In this document: one piece after another, positions 44,046 through 53,202 of the stretch
Layout: the number at the start of each line of letters is the position of its first letter
Numbering within the stretch: position 1 is the stretch's first letter
Assembly (NCBI GenBank): GCA_023397655.1
Contig: JAEWTW010000017.1
Location: forward strand, 1-64,000
Direction of reading: 5' to 3'
Length of the DNA stretch: 64,000 bases
From: Bacillota bacterium
Lineage (GTDB): Bacteria; Bacillota; Clostridia; Christensenellales; SZUA-584
The notes under the pieces: model-generated
Database searches by the model: none
What the model was told of the DNA's origin: nothing
The model's input: the letters and a program-made list of their open reading frames with translations, nothing else
Made by a program: the position numbers and the translations under genes

Positions 44046-45838
44046 CAGTCCATCTTGAGGACGGACATGAACGCCTCGGACGGGACCTCTACGCTGCCCA
44101 CCTGCCGCATACGTTTCTTGCCCTCCTTCTGCTTTTCCAGCAGCTTCTTTTTACGCGTGATGTCGCCGCCGTAGCACTTGGCCAGCACGTCCTTGCGCAT
44201 CGCCTTCACCGTTTCGCGTGCGATGACCTTGCCGCCGATTGCCGCCTGAATGGGGATCTCAAACATCTGGCGCGGTATCGCGTCTTTGAGCTTCTCCGCT
44301 ATGCTTCGGCCGCGCGCATACGCCTTGTCCTTATGCACGATGATGGACAGCGCGTCGCACGTGTCGCCGTTCAGCAGCATGTCAAGACGCACCAGCTCGC
44401 TTTTCTTATAGCCGTTCAATTCATAATCAAGCGAGGCGTAACCACGCGTCCTTGACTTCAAAATATCAAAGAAGTCGTAAATGATTTCATTGAGCGGCAG
44501 CTCATAATGGATCATCACACGGGTCTCTTCGAGGTACTCCATGTTCTTAAATATGCCGCGTTTCTCCTGACAGATGTCCATCACTGCGCCCACGAACTCA
44601 TCCGGCGTCATGATGGTGGCGTCCACCATCGGCTCCTCCATGTAGTCAATGGACGTAGGCGGCGGCAGGTTGGTGGGGTTTTCCACGATCAGAGTCTCGC
44701 CCTTCACGGTGATCACATGGTAGCTGACGCTGGGTGCCGTGGTCACGAGGTTTAGGTCAAACTCGCGCTCCAGCCGTTCCTGTATGATCTCCATGTGCAG
44801 CAGCCCAAGAAAACCGCACCGGAAGCCGAAGCCCAGTGCCACCGATGTTTCCGGTTCGTACAGCAGCGACGCATCGTTGAGCGCCAGCTTGGCCAGCGCG
44901 TCACGCAGATCCTCATAGTCTGCGCCGTCCGCGGGATAGATGCCGCAGAACACCATTGGCGTAACATTCTTATATCCGGGCAGCGGTTCGGTCGCACCGT
45001 CTCTTCCGTTGGTGATGGTATCGCCCACGCGCGTATCCGACACGTTCTTGACGCTCGCCGCGATATAGCCCACCTCGCCAGCGGATAACGAATCCTTGGA
45101 CAGCAGAGACGGCAGGAACACGCCTACCTCGGTCACGTCAAAGCGTTTGCCGGCTGCCATGAACAGCACCTCGTCTCCTGGTTTGACGCTGCCCTCCTTC
45201 ACGCGCACATAGCTGATCGCACCCTTGTAGTTGTCGTAATAGGAGTCGAATATCAGCGCTTTGAGTTTGCCGTCAGGGCTCCCCTGCGGCGCGGGAAGAT
45301 ATTTAATGATGGCGGCGAGTACATCGTCGATGCCGACACCTTCCTTGGCGCTGATGCGCGGCGCGTACGACGTGTCCAGCCCCAGTACGTCCTCTATCTC
45401 TTTGCAGACCTCGTCCACACGGGCGGACGGCAGATCGATCTTGTTGATGACGGGTAGTATCTCAAGGCCATTGTCCATCGCCAGATACACGTTCGCCAGC
45501 GTCTGCGCCTCTATACCCTGGCTGGCATCCACCACCAGTATCGCGCCTTCACAGGCCGCCATGCTGCGCGACACCTCGTATGTGAAATCCACATGCCCAG
45601 GCGTGTCGATCAGATTAAGGGTATATTCAGTATTGTCCATCGTGTAAAACATGCGCACCGCCTGCGCTTTTATCGTGATGCCGCGCTCCTGCTCCAGGTC
45701 CATTGTATCCAGAATCTGCGCGTGCATGTCGCGCTGAGATATCGTATGAGTCGCTTCAATCAAGCGGTCGGCCAGTGTCGACTTGCCGTGATCGATATGC
45801 GCGATGATGCAAAAGTTGCGAAACCTGCTGAGTCCCAT
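44045..45838 (-). CDS. lepA: Elongation factor 4 (LepA)
   Basis: Ribosome-associated GTPase linked to initiation/biogenesis. G1 AHIDHGKSTLADRL, G3 DTPGHVDFTYEV, G4 NKIDLPSA, then EF-G-like domains and the LepA-specific C-terminal domain (GGKVIARETVKAMRKDVLAK, DITRKKKLLEKQKEGKKRM). 597 residues, full length. Confidence 0.97.
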   Translation of the reverse strand: MGLSRFRNFCIIAHIDHGKSTLADRLIEATHTISQRDMHAQILDTMDLEQERGITIKAQAVRMFYTMDNTEYTLNLIDTPGHVDFTYEVSRSMAACEGAILVVDASQGIEAQTLANVYLAMDNGLEILPVINKIDLPSARVDEVCKEIEDVLGLDTSYAPRISAKEGVGIDDVLAAIIKYLPAPQGSPDGKLKALIFDSYYDNYKGAISYVRVKEGSVKPGDEVLFMAAGKRFDVTEVGVFLPSLLSKDSLSAGEVGYIAASVKNVSDTRVGDTITNGRDGATEPLPGYKNVTPMVFCGIYPADGADYEDLRDALAKLALNDASLLYEPETSVALGFGFRCGFLGLLHMEIIQERLEREFDLNLVTTAPSVSYHVITVKGETLIVENPTNLPPPTSIDYMEEPMVDATIMTPDEFVGAVMDICQEKRGIFKNMEYLEETRVMIHYELPLNEIIYDFFDILKSRTRGYASLDYELNGYKKSELVRLDMLLNGDTCDALSIIVHKDKAYARGRSIAEKLKDAIPRQMFEIPIQAAIGGKVIARETVKAMRKDVLAKCYGGDITRKKKLLEKQKEGKKRMRQVGSVEVPSEAFMSVLKMD

Positions 45839-45868
45839 ATATTGTCCTCCATTTTATTAACACGACTA

Positions 45869-45897
45869 ATATTATATAAAAGTTGCCTGAATTGCAA
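45869..45897 (-). promoter_or_regulatory. Probable promoter of lepA-hemW
   Basis: Minus strand TTGCAA (45892-45897), 17 bases, TAATAT (45869-45874), overlapping an alternative TATAAT (45871-45876) at 15-base spacing. AT-rich and divergent from the YjbR promoter 29 bases away. Confidence 0.55.
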
Positions 45898-45925
45898 TCG
45901 TCAATATGTAAGAGCCTTAAAGCTG

Positions 45926-45954
45926 TTGCATAATACAAAGCTTGTCTGTAGAAT
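45926..45954 (+). promoter_or_regulatory. Probable promoter of the YjbR/LUD pair
   Basis: Plus strand TTGCAT (45926-45931), 17 bases, TAGAAT (45949-45954), 33 bases upstream of the YjbR start. Confidence 0.65.
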
Positions 45955-45987
45955 AACAGATAAGACCAGTGATAAGGAGAGATGTTC

Positions 45988-46344
45988 ATGGCATACGAAT
46001 GGTTGGATGAATACCTTCTGTCCAAGAAAGCAGCCGAAAAGGACTACAAGGTGGAGTGGGAAGCCTTCCGGTATATGGTAGGCGGCAAGATGTTCTGCAT
46101 GATGGGCGGCGATAAGCAAGGCCGTCCGATCATCACGCTCAAATGTGAGCCGCTGTTCGGCGAGGCGCTGCGTCAGCAGTATACGGATATCATTCCCGGC
46201 TACTATATGAACAAGCTTCACTGGAACTCAGTCTATCGCGAAGGCAGAGTACCGGACGATGTGCTGCGCCAGATGGTCGATATGTCATATAACCTGATTT
46301 TCGACTCGCTCCCCAAAAAGCTTCAGGCGGAGCTGAGCAAATAA
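45988..46344 (+). CDS. MmcQ/YjbR family protein
   Basis: A 118-residue protein of the YjbR/MmcQ superfamily, which has a CyaY-like double-wing fold; function in the cell is not established. Family features: MAYEWLDEYLLSKKAAEKDY at the N-terminus, a central ITLKCEPLFGEALRQQY, and HWNSVYREGRVPDDVLRQMV with a Tyr-rich patch. Start at the second ATG, with AAGGAGAG six bases upstream. First of two genes on the plus strand. Confidence 0.85.
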   Translation: MAYEWLDEYLLSKKAAEKDYKVEWEAFRYMVGGKMFCMMGGDKQGRPIITLKCEPLFGEALRQQYTDIIPGYYMNKLHWNSVYREGRVPDDVLRQMVDMSYNLIFDSLPKKLQAELSK

Positions 46345-46368
46345 TTCCCGTTAATGGAGGAACATTAA

Positions 46369-46983
46369 ATGTCGGATATCCAAACGGCACTGGACGCACT
46401 CAATAAAAAAGGCTTTAACCCCGTATTCGCGGCAGACGCGAAAGAAGCGCTTGATCTCGTGCTCTCGCTTATCGGTGAAAGTGATATTGTGGGCGCGGGC
46501 GGCAGCGCGACACTGTATGAGACGGGAATCATCGATGCGCTGGTGAATAAAGGGTATACTGTATACCAAAGCGATCTGGCGCAAAAGAACGGACAGGACA
46601 GGGATTGGGCCAAAAGAAACGGCATGACCGCTGATGTATATCTAACATCCACCAATGCGCTGACGCTGGAAGGTGACCTTGTCAATATCGATTGCGGAGG
46701 CAACCGTATCGCAGCTATGCTCTATGGCCCCCAAAAGGTCATTGTGGTGGCGGGTTGCAACAAGTTGACGAAGAACCCGCATACCGCCGTCGCGCGCATC
46801 AAAATGAAGGCTTGTCCCCCCAACGCCCGGCGGCTTAATTTCGACACGCCCTGCGCACAAACCGGCATCTGCAGCGACTGTGACAGCCCTGACCGCCTGT
46901 GCAATGTGACGGCGCGCATACAGTGGCCGCCCCGCGGACGTGAGTACCACGTGATACTGATAGACGGCGACTACGGATTCTGA
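46369..46983 (+). CDS. LUD-domain protein (LutC/YkgG-like, DUF162)
   Basis: A 204-residue stand-alone LUD protein. Members of LutABC help oxidise lactate, but no lutA or lutB is nearby, so the role is unknown. Domain signatures: GAGGSATLYETGIIDAL, STNALTLEGDLVNIDCGGNR and YGPQKVIVVAGCNKL. The C-terminal part has a Cys cluster (PCAQTGICSDCDSPDRLC: Cys-x5-Cys-x2-Cys-x6-Cys) that may bind metal. 24 bases after YjbR, with GGAGG before ATG. Confidence 0.88.
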   Translation: MSDIQTALDALNKKGFNPVFAADAKEALDLVLSLIGESDIVGAGGSATLYETGIIDALVNKGYTVYQSDLAQKNGQDRDWAKRNGMTADVYLTSTNALTLEGDLVNIDCGGNRIAAMLYGPQKVIVVAGCNKLTKNPHTAVARIKMKACPPNARRLNFDTPCAQTGICSDCDSPDRLCNVTARIQWPPRGREYHVILIDGDYGF

Positions 46984-47004
46984 CAACAGCAACCTCAGAC
47001 ACAA

Positions 47005-47044
47005 AAAGACGCGGCTTTATTGATGCTTCAATGGCCGCGTCTTT
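47005..47044. terminator. Bidirectional terminator between the LUD gene and ribF
   Basis: AAAGACGCGGC (47005-47015) and GCCGCGTCTTT (47034-47044) form an 11-pair stem flanked by A- and T-runs. It ends the plus-strand LUD unit and the minus-strand rimP-ribF unit, which converge here. Confidence 0.9.
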
Positions 47045-47065
47045 ATATTAATTAACTATCATTGA

Positions 47066-47968
47066 TCAATTGATGCTCTGTATGTCCCTTTCGATCTGCG
47101 CCTTGAGTTCTTCCAGACTGCCGAACTTCTTCTCGTCACGTATGCGTTTTTTGAACGACACCGATATTTTTTTGCCGTACAGGTCCTGATTCAGTGCCAG
47201 TATGTGTATTTCGATGCTCTCACGACCGCCGCTGGCCACAGTGGGGTTCACACCGATGTTGCAGACGCCTTGATACATTCTGCCTTCCAGCGCGATATCC
47301 ACACCGTATACGCCGCGCAGCGGTACGATCTTTTCGGGCGGCGCCATCAGGTTGGCCGTCGGGAACCCCAGCTTGCGGCTGCCAATGCCGCGTCCCGCGC
47401 CGACAGTGCCCGTCATCGTATAGGCATAGCCCAGCAAATCGGTTGCGCGTTCTACGTTACCCGCTTCGAGACATTCCCGAATACGCGTGGAACTGACCGG
47501 TTCTCCGTCGTATATGACAGGCGCGATCTCCCGCACCTCAAAGCCCAGCGACTCCCCGTCCAGCGCCAGCGAGCTGGTGCTCCCTTTTGCATGCTTGCCA
47601 TAGGTGTAGTTGTATCCTGCCACCACACACACGGGCTGAAACACTTCCTTAAGCATACGCGGGAACGCATGATGGTCTATGGAAGCAAAGCGCTTGTCGA
47701 AGTGGGCAACGCAAAGAAAGTCAATTCCCGTCTTTGCGAAAGCGGCTTTCTTCTCCTCCAGAGTGAACAGCCGCATCGGCGGATGAGCAGCGTTGAACAA
47801 GTCGATGGGCAGGGCGTCAAAAGTGAACACAGCACTCTGGCCGGATCCCTGCTTAACCGCATCGATCAAGGCCATGTGTCCGATATGAAGCCCGTCGAAC
47901 GTGCCCAGCGCCAGTGACAAGTCTTTAAAGTTAGTTTTTTGGGCTTGCGCCCAGCTGATGATTTGCAT
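47066..47968 (-). CDS. ribF: Bifunctional riboflavin kinase / FAD synthetase
   Basis: Makes FMN and then FAD from riboflavin. N-terminal adenylyltransferase domain with LGTFDGLHIGHMALI and VAGYNYTYGKHAKGS; C-terminal kinase with GAGRGIGSRKLGFPTANL and YGVDIALEG. 300 residues. Last gene of the rimP unit; ATG abuts the truB stop. No FMN riboswitch is visible. Confidence 0.96.
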   Translation of the reverse strand: MQIISWAQAQKTNFKDLSLALGTFDGLHIGHMALIDAVKQGSGQSAVFTFDALPIDLFNAAHPPMRLFTLEEKKAAFAKTGIDFLCVAHFDKRFASIDHHAFPRMLKEVFQPVCVVAGYNYTYGKHAKGSTSSLALDGESLGFEVREIAPVIYDGEPVSSTRIRECLEAGNVERATDLLGYAYTMTGTVGAGRGIGSRKLGFPTANLMAPPEKIVPLRGVYGVDIALEGRMYQGVCNIGVNPTVASGGRESIEIHILALNQDLYGKKISVSFKKRIRDEKKFGSLEELKAQIERDIQSIN

Positions 47969-48832
47969 TTATTCGTCCACCAAAAGCGTTGAAATCTTGA
48001 TCACACCGTTACCGATGGTTCCGATACCCAGAAACTCACCATTCGCGAACACGCGGACTGTGTCCCCCGGTTCCCCGTCAAAACTGACAGCAGCACCGTT
48101 CACAAGCAGGCGCCGCTGATAAGCAGGCGCATCAGCTCGAGGTAGCGCACTTAAGAAGGGTTCAACAGGCAAAAGCGCTCCTTCAAGAATACACTCTTCC
48201 CGAAGTTCCTCCGCGGTGAACGCGTTTCCCACGCTGAGCCCTGCGCATTGAGATCGGGCCAGGAAAGACATATATGCCGCCTGTCCCAGCGCCTTGCCGA
48301 TATCCTCGCATAACGTGCGTATATATGTACCCTTGCCGCAGACGATGCGGACACGGTGTGAAATCGGTGACGTCTGACTCAGATATTCGGTTTCGAATAT
48401 CTCAATCTCCCGGGGCTTGGGTTCCAGCTCTACGCCGCGGCGCGCCAGCTGATAACGCTTGACGCCATTTTGCTTCGCTGCGGAGTAAGCGGGCGTCAGC
48501 TGGGTGACACGACCGGTAAACTGATGCAGTGCATCCTCTACCTGTGGCGCAGACGGCGGTGCCGCTTCCGTCCGTTCCGTAATTTTTCCGTAGCTGTCCC
48601 CGGTATCCGTAAAAGCGCCGAAGGTGATCTCGGCGATATATTCCTTCTTTCCGCCCATCAGATACGCGGAAATGCGCGTGGCTTTTCCAACACAAATAGG
48701 CAGCACACCGCATGCGCCCGGATCGAGCGTGCCCGCATGTCCTGTCTTTTCATTCAGCAGATGCTTGAGAAACACCACCGCGCCGTTGGAAGATATGCCC
48801 GGCGGTTTCAGGAAGTTGATGACCCCTATCAT
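47969..48832 (-). CDS. truB: tRNA pseudouridine-55 synthase
   Basis: Makes pseudouridine 55 in the T-loop of tRNAs. Catalytic Asp is in HAGTLDPGACGVLP; other motifs GVINFLKPPGISSNG, PAYSAAKQNGVKRYQLAR and CGKGTYIRTLCEDIG. 287 residues with a C-terminal PUA-like part. Lies between nrnA and ribF, as expected. Confidence 0.96.
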   Translation of the reverse strand: MIGVINFLKPPGISSNGAVVFLKHLLNEKTGHAGTLDPGACGVLPICVGKATRISAYLMGGKKEYIAEITFGAFTDTGDSYGKITERTEAAPPSAPQVEDALHQFTGRVTQLTPAYSAAKQNGVKRYQLARRGVELEPKPREIEIFETEYLSQTSPISHRVRIVCGKGTYIRTLCEDIGKALGQAAYMSFLARSQCAGLSVGNAFTAEELREECILEGALLPVEPFLSALPRADAPAYQRRLLVNGAAVSFDGEPGDTVRVFANGEFLGIGTIGNGVIKISTLLVDE

Positions 48833-49780
48833 CTATAACAGCTCCGTCAGTTTTTCAATAACGGATTTTTTCACTTCTTCCAGCTGTCCGTTTGCACAGC
48901 AGCCTGCCGCATTCACATGGCCGCCGCCGCCATAAAGTGCCGCAACCGCGCCGACATCAATGCTGCCTTTTGACCGGATGCTGATCTTGACGCCGTTCGG
49001 CAGCTCTCTAAAGAATACCGCGATTTGCGTTTCCTCGATTTCCCGCGCAAAGTCCACAATATTTTCACAGTCCGCCCCGGTTGCGCCGAACTCCTTCATA
49101 TCACTGTCCAGCAGCGTCACGCTGGCAATTCTGCAGTCGTCATGTATCTGAAGGCGGGATATTGCACGGCCTATCAGCTGCGTGGCCAGTAGCGATCGCC
49201 GCCGGAACAGCACGTCCGCCGTCTCCCTTAGATCAAACAATTCCACTAGCTCGGAAACATAGGACAGACATTTTCGGCCGGTATTTGAATACGTAAAATT
49301 ACCAGTGTCGGTGGACATTGCAATATACAGGTATTTCGCTATTTCCTTGTCATAGCTGACACCGCATACTCTGATCAGTTCGAATATGATCTCTCCCACC
49401 GATGAAGCTTCTGCGATATGGTTGATATGCGCAAAACCTTCGTTGGTGATATGGTGGTCAATATTGATGGTTTCTGCAGCGCGCTTGAACACTTTATGGC
49501 ACTTGCCTAGCCGTGCGGTGTCCGCACAATCCACAGCGATGACAAGCCCGCCGGCGTTTTCACAGGCCGACGGGTCCTCCAGTATGTCAGGAGGAAACAG
49601 CGGCGCATAACGGCCCGGCATCTCACCATCACAGCACAACCGCGGTTTCTTGCCCAGCTTCTCCAACATGCGGTAAAGCGCAAAGCCGGACCCGAGCGTA
49701 TCGCCGTCCGGCTGAATGTGAGAGATCAGAACCATGCTGTCCGATCTGTCTATCGCCTTTTTGATGTCTGCTAAATCCAT
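48833..49780 (-). CDS. nrnA: DHH/DHHA1 phosphoesterase NrnA (oligoribonuclease / pAp phosphatase)
   Basis: Degrades short RNA oligonucleotides and 3'-phosphoadenosine 5'-phosphate. Metal motifs: LISHIQPDGDTLGSG, AVDCADTAR, INIDHHITN, and the DHHA1 GGGGHVNAAGC. 315 residues. Between rbfA and truB, a common Firmicutes arrangement. Confidence 0.94.
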   Translation of the reverse strand: MDLADIKKAIDRSDSMVLISHIQPDGDTLGSGFALYRMLEKLGKKPRLCCDGEMPGRYAPLFPPDILEDPSACENAGGLVIAVDCADTARLGKCHKVFKRAAETINIDHHITNEGFAHINHIAEASSVGEIIFELIRVCGVSYDKEIAKYLYIAMSTDTGNFTYSNTGRKCLSYVSELVELFDLRETADVLFRRRSLLATQLIGRAISRLQIHDDCRIASVTLLDSDMKEFGATGADCENIVDFAREIEETQIAVFFRELPNGVKISIRSKGSIDVGAVAALYGGGGHVNAAGCCANGQLEEVKKSVIEKLTELL

Positions 49781-49783
49781 GAG

Positions 49784-50122
49784 CTAAACTTTCTTGAGCA
49801 TTTCGGATATCTTGCTGCTGTATTCAATGGACGTATCCAGCAGAAAGGTAATCTGAGGCAGTCGGCGCATCCTCATTCGCGCTCCCACTTCATTCTTGAT
49901 GTAATGCTCCGCATGCGTCAGCGTTTCGATAGTGGATTTCTTGAGCTTGTCCGTATCGTAAACGCTGATATATGCCTTAGCGTATTTCAGATCACGGGAC
50001 AGCTCCACATGCGTGACGCTGGCCATCTCCGAAACCCTTGGGTCTTTTATTTCACTTTTGATGACGTCGCTCAGCACCCTTTTGAATTCTGAAGCTATCA
50101 CCGAGGTTCTGTCCTTTTGCAC
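49784..50122 (-). CDS. rbfA: 30S ribosome-binding factor A
   Basis: KH-type RNA-binding protein for late 30S maturation. Typical segments: VIASEFKRVLSDVIKSEIKD, VTHVELSRDLKYAKAYISVY, VGARMRMRRLPQITFLLD. 112 residues. GTG start shares one base with the infB stop (TAGTG). The ylxP gene often found between infB and rbfA is absent. Confidence 0.95.
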   Translation of the reverse strand: MQKDRTSVIASEFKRVLSDVIKSEIKDPRVSEMASVTHVELSRDLKYAKAYISVYDTDKLKKSTIETLTHAEHYIKNEVGARMRMRRLPQITFLLDTSIEYSSKISEMLKKV

Positions 50123-53100
50123 TATCTCGCTATCTCCTGCATCTCAAAGGCTTCAATCACGTCGCCTTCCTTTATATCATTATAGTTTTTGAGCGTTATG
50201 CCGCATTCATACCCGGAAGCAACTTCCTTCACGTCGTCCTTGAAACGCTTGAGAGATGCCATCATCCCTTCGTGAACGACCACATTGTCGCGCAGCAGAC
50301 GCACAGTCGAGTTTCTGACCAGCTTGCCGTCTGTCACGTAGCTGCCCGCAATGGTGCCGATGGACGATACGGTGAATATGTTGCGCACCTCCGCATGACC
50401 CAGTACAACTTCCTTGAACTCGGGCGCAAGCATGCCTTTTATCGCAAGCTGCAGATCTTCTATGGCCTTGTAGATGATACGGTACAAGCGTATCTCAACC
50501 TTTTCTTTTTCAGCCTCTGCGCGTGCTATTGTATCCGGGCGCACATTGAAGCCGATGATGATGGCATTCGAGGCTGAAGCCAGCATGACGTCCATCGCCT
50601 TGATGGCGCCGACGCCCGCGTGAATGACCTTCACGCGCACTTCGCTGTTGCTGAGCTTCTCAAGCGCCTGCTTCACCGCTTCCACCGATCCCTGAACGTC
50701 GGCCTTGATCACGATGTTGAGATCCTGAACATTACCTGCTTCCACCTGGCTGAATAAGTCTTCCAGTGACACTTTGGACAGGCTCTTAAGCTGATCCGCC
50801 TTCTGTTTGTCTTTTCGTTCCTCGGCGACCTGACGTGTTAACTTATCCTGTTCCACGGCGTGCAGTATGTCGCCCGCTATCGGCACTTCGGAGAAACCGA
50901 CAACCTCAACCGGCTGTGACGGATATGCTTCGTCTACACGGTTGCCCATGTCGTCCGTCATCGCACGAACGCGTCCGTATGCGACTCCTGCCACGATCAT
51001 GTCGGATACGCGCAACGTTCCGTTCTGAACCAGCACCGTCGCCACCGGGCCGCGGCCCTTATCCAGCTTCGCCTCGACGATTGTTCCCTTGGCAAGGCGG
51101 TTGGGGTTAGCCTTGAACTCCTGCACATCCGCTACCAGCAGTATCATCTCCAGCAGGTTTTCGATACCTTCCTTCGTGATCGCCGAAACGGGTGCCATAA
51201 TGGTTTCGCCGCCCCACTCTTCCGCCAGCAGGCCGTGCTCTGTCAGTTCCTGCTTGATGCGTTCCGTATTTGCGCCCGCTTTGTCTATCTTGTTGATCGC
51301 CACGATGATCGGCACACCGGCGGCTTTCGCGTGATTGATCGCTTCCACCGTCTGCGGCATAACGCCATCGTCCGCGGCCACAACCAAAATGGCGATGTCC
51401 GTCACCTGAGCGCCTCTGGCACGCATCGCGGTGAATGCTTCGTGTCCCGGCGTATCCAGGAACGTGATCTTGCGGTCGTTATGTTCAATGGTATACGCAC
51501 CTATATGCTGCGTGATACCGCCTGCTTCGTGCTCTGTCACGCGCGTCATACGTATCGCGTCCAGCAGAGAGGTTTTGCCGTGGTCGACATGACCCATCAC
51601 TGTCACGATCGGTGGACGGGGCTGGAGGTTCTCCTCCGTATCCATCTGGTCGCCTTCGTCCAAAACGTCTTCCGCCGTTTTATCCAGCTTGTATTCCAGC
51701 TCAATGCGGAACTCGTTGCAGATGAGCTGTGCCGTATCAAAATCGATCTCCGAATTGATCGTGCACATCATACCCAGCAGCAGCAGCTTCTTGAGTATAT
51801 CCGCCACGGGCTTCCCTGTCTTTTCTGCGAGCGATTTGACTGATATCAATTCTGTATTCATCACCACTTTATCGATAACGACAGGCATAGGCTGAACAGA
51901 CGGCCTGATGGATTTGCTCCGCCGCTTGCCTCTGTACCTCTCGTCGTCTTCGCCTGTTACCCTTTCCTTCATCAGCGCTTTCTTGGACTTTCTGTTCTTG
52001 TCGTCCTTGGCGAAAGCGCCCTGCTGCGTCTTTTTGCCGGGAGTTGTACGCTTTTCTACCGGCACAAACGGTAAATCGGAATCGGAGGTCTTCGCACCAG
52101 GAGGTCTCTTCCCCGGAATCGGTCTGCCTCCATCCGGTCTCGGCGGACGGTCTCCAAACGGTCTGCTGCCATCCGGTCTCGGCGGACGATCTCCGTACGG
52201 TCTGTTGCCGTCCGGTCTCGGCGGACGATCTCCGTACGGTCTGTTGCCGTCCGGTCTCGGCGGACGGTCTCCGTACGGTCTGTTGCCGTCCGGTCTCGGC
52301 GGGCGGTCTCCGTACGGTCTGTTACCGTCCGGCCTCGGCGGACGATCTCCGTACGGTCTGTTGCCGTCCGGTCTCGGCGGGCGGTCTCCGTACGGTCTGT
52401 TGCCGTCCGGTCTCGGCGGGCGGTCTCCGTACGGTCTGTTGCCATCCGGTCTCGGCGGACGGTCTCCGTACGGTCTGTTGCCGTCCGGTCTGGGCGGACG
52501 GTTATCCTGTCCGTATGGTCTGCCGCCATCCTGTCTGGGCGGACGGTTATCCTGCCCGTATGGTCTGTTGCCGTCCTGTCTCGGCGGGCGGTTCTCCTGT
52601 CCGTATGGTCTGCCGCCATCCTGTCTCGGCGGGCGGTTATCCTGTCCATATGGTCTGCCACCGTCCTGTCTTGGCGGACGGCTGTCCTGCGAAACCGGCT
52701 GGCTCTCCTGAGGTCTTGTTGCGGCAACCGGTGTTTGCGCTTCGGGCGCAGTCACTGCAGACGGCTGAATCTTTGTTTCCTGCGGCTTAGCTTCCGCAGC
52801 GTTTTCAACTGTGGTGGCGGGGGCTTTGACATGTGTTTGAACAGCAGGAGTTTCCACTTCAGGCGATTTTGGTGCCTGAGCCTTCGGCTCTTCCTTTTTG
52901 GCAGAGTCGGCTGCAAGCTGGCTTGCTTTCGCTTTCGCTTCGTCGGCATTGCGTACTTCAGCAGAAGCTTTCGCCTCTTCGGCAGCACGCGCTTCCGTTT
53001 CTGCTCGTACCTGATCCTGCTCCTGACGGATGCGTTTTTCCTCCGCTTCAGCGCGAGCTACCTTAATCAAGTCAGCTTCAATGCGCTTCAGCGTGGCCAA

Positions 53101-53202
53101 ATGAGACTGTACGCTCGTCTGGAGCGACTCCATACGGGCAACAGTCTGCTTGGATTTGTCCATCAGCTGTTTGTTCATGTCAATAATCTTAAGTTTACTC
53201 AT
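50122..53202 (-). CDS. infB: Translation initiation factor IF-2 with repeat-rich N-terminal linker
   Basis: GTPase placing initiator tRNA on the 30S subunit. 1026 residues, long for a Firmicute. Order: N-terminal charged helical segment (1-110), Pro/Ala/Gln-rich stretch, a tandem repeat region at about 175-364 rich in Arg, Pro, Gly and Asp, a second N-terminal IF2N domain (about 440-500), G1 GHVDHGKTSL (537-546), DTPGHEAF, NKIDKAG, and the C-terminal domains. The repeats are unusual in being almost identical. ATG overlaps the ylxQ stop (ATGA). Confidence 0.97.
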   Translation of the reverse strand: MSKLKIIDMNKQLMDKSKQTVARMESLQTSVQSHLATLKRIEADLIKVARAEAEEKRIRQEQDQVRAETEARAAEEAKASAEVRNADEAKAKASQLAADSAKKEEPKAQAPKSPEVETPAVQTHVKAPATTVENAAEAKPQETKIQPSAVTAPEAQTPVAATRPQESQPVSQDSRPPRQDGGRPYGQDNRPPRQDGGRPYGQENRPPRQDGNRPYGQDNRPPRQDGGRPYGQDNRPPRPDGNRPYGDRPPRPDGNRPYGDRPPRPDGNRPYGDRPPRPDGNRPYGDRPPRPDGNRPYGDRPPRPDGNRPYGDRPPRPDGNRPYGDRPPRPDGNRPYGDRPPRPDGSRPFGDRPPRPDGGRPIPGKRPPGAKTSDSDLPFVPVEKRTTPGKKTQQGAFAKDDKNRKSKKALMKERVTGEDDERYRGKRRSKSIRPSVQPMPVVIDKVVMNTELISVKSLAEKTGKPVADILKKLLLLGMMCTINSEIDFDTAQLICNEFRIELEYKLDKTAEDVLDEGDQMDTEENLQPRPPIVTVMGHVDHGKTSLLDAIRMTRVTEHEAGGITQHIGAYTIEHNDRKITFLDTPGHEAFTAMRARGAQVTDIAILVVAADDGVMPQTVEAINHAKAAGVPIIVAINKIDKAGANTERIKQELTEHGLLAEEWGGETIMAPVSAITKEGIENLLEMILLVADVQEFKANPNRLAKGTIVEAKLDKGRGPVATVLVQNGTLRVSDMIVAGVAYGRVRAMTDDMGNRVDEAYPSQPVEVVGFSEVPIAGDILHAVEQDKLTRQVAEERKDKQKADQLKSLSKVSLEDLFSQVEAGNVQDLNIVIKADVQGSVEAVKQALEKLSNSEVRVKVIHAGVGAIKAMDVMLASASNAIIIGFNVRPDTIARAEAEKEKVEIRLYRIIYKAIEDLQLAIKGMLAPEFKEVVLGHAEVRNIFTVSSIGTIAGSYVTDGKLVRNSTVRLLRDNVVVHEGMMASLKRFKDDVKEVASGYECGITLKNYNDIKEGDVIEAFEMQEIAR
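52150..52500 (-). repeat. Nine tandem 39-bp repeats inside infB
   Basis: Nine copies of a 13-codon unit reading RPPRPDGNRPYGD (the last copy varies, GSRPFGD). The DNA copies differ by only a few, mostly synonymous, bases. The frame stays open on the other strand too because each copy is the same. Near-identity at the DNA level suggests recent expansion by slippage or unequal recombination. Confidence 0.93.
52501..52680 (-). repeat. Four tandem 45-bp repeats inside infB
   Basis: Four copies of a 15-codon unit, RPPRQDGGRPYGQDN with small changes (QEN, GNR). They abut the nine 39-bp repeats and look like an older version, the shorter unit having lost two codons and changed Gln to Pro. Confidence 0.9.

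Noticed and set aside
47969..48000. FMN riboswitch near ribF
   Set aside because: ribF abuts truB with no leader, and no conserved FMN element is seen.
52150..52680. Tandem repeats resembling a CRISPR array
   Set aside because: The repeats are contiguous without unique spacers and stay in the IF-2 frame; no cas genes are present.
51908..52790. Long repeat-containing open frames in several frames across the infB repeats
   Set aside because: Each 39- or 45-bp repeat lacks stops in other frames, so any copy number stays open. They are by-products of the repeats; IF-2 is the real product.
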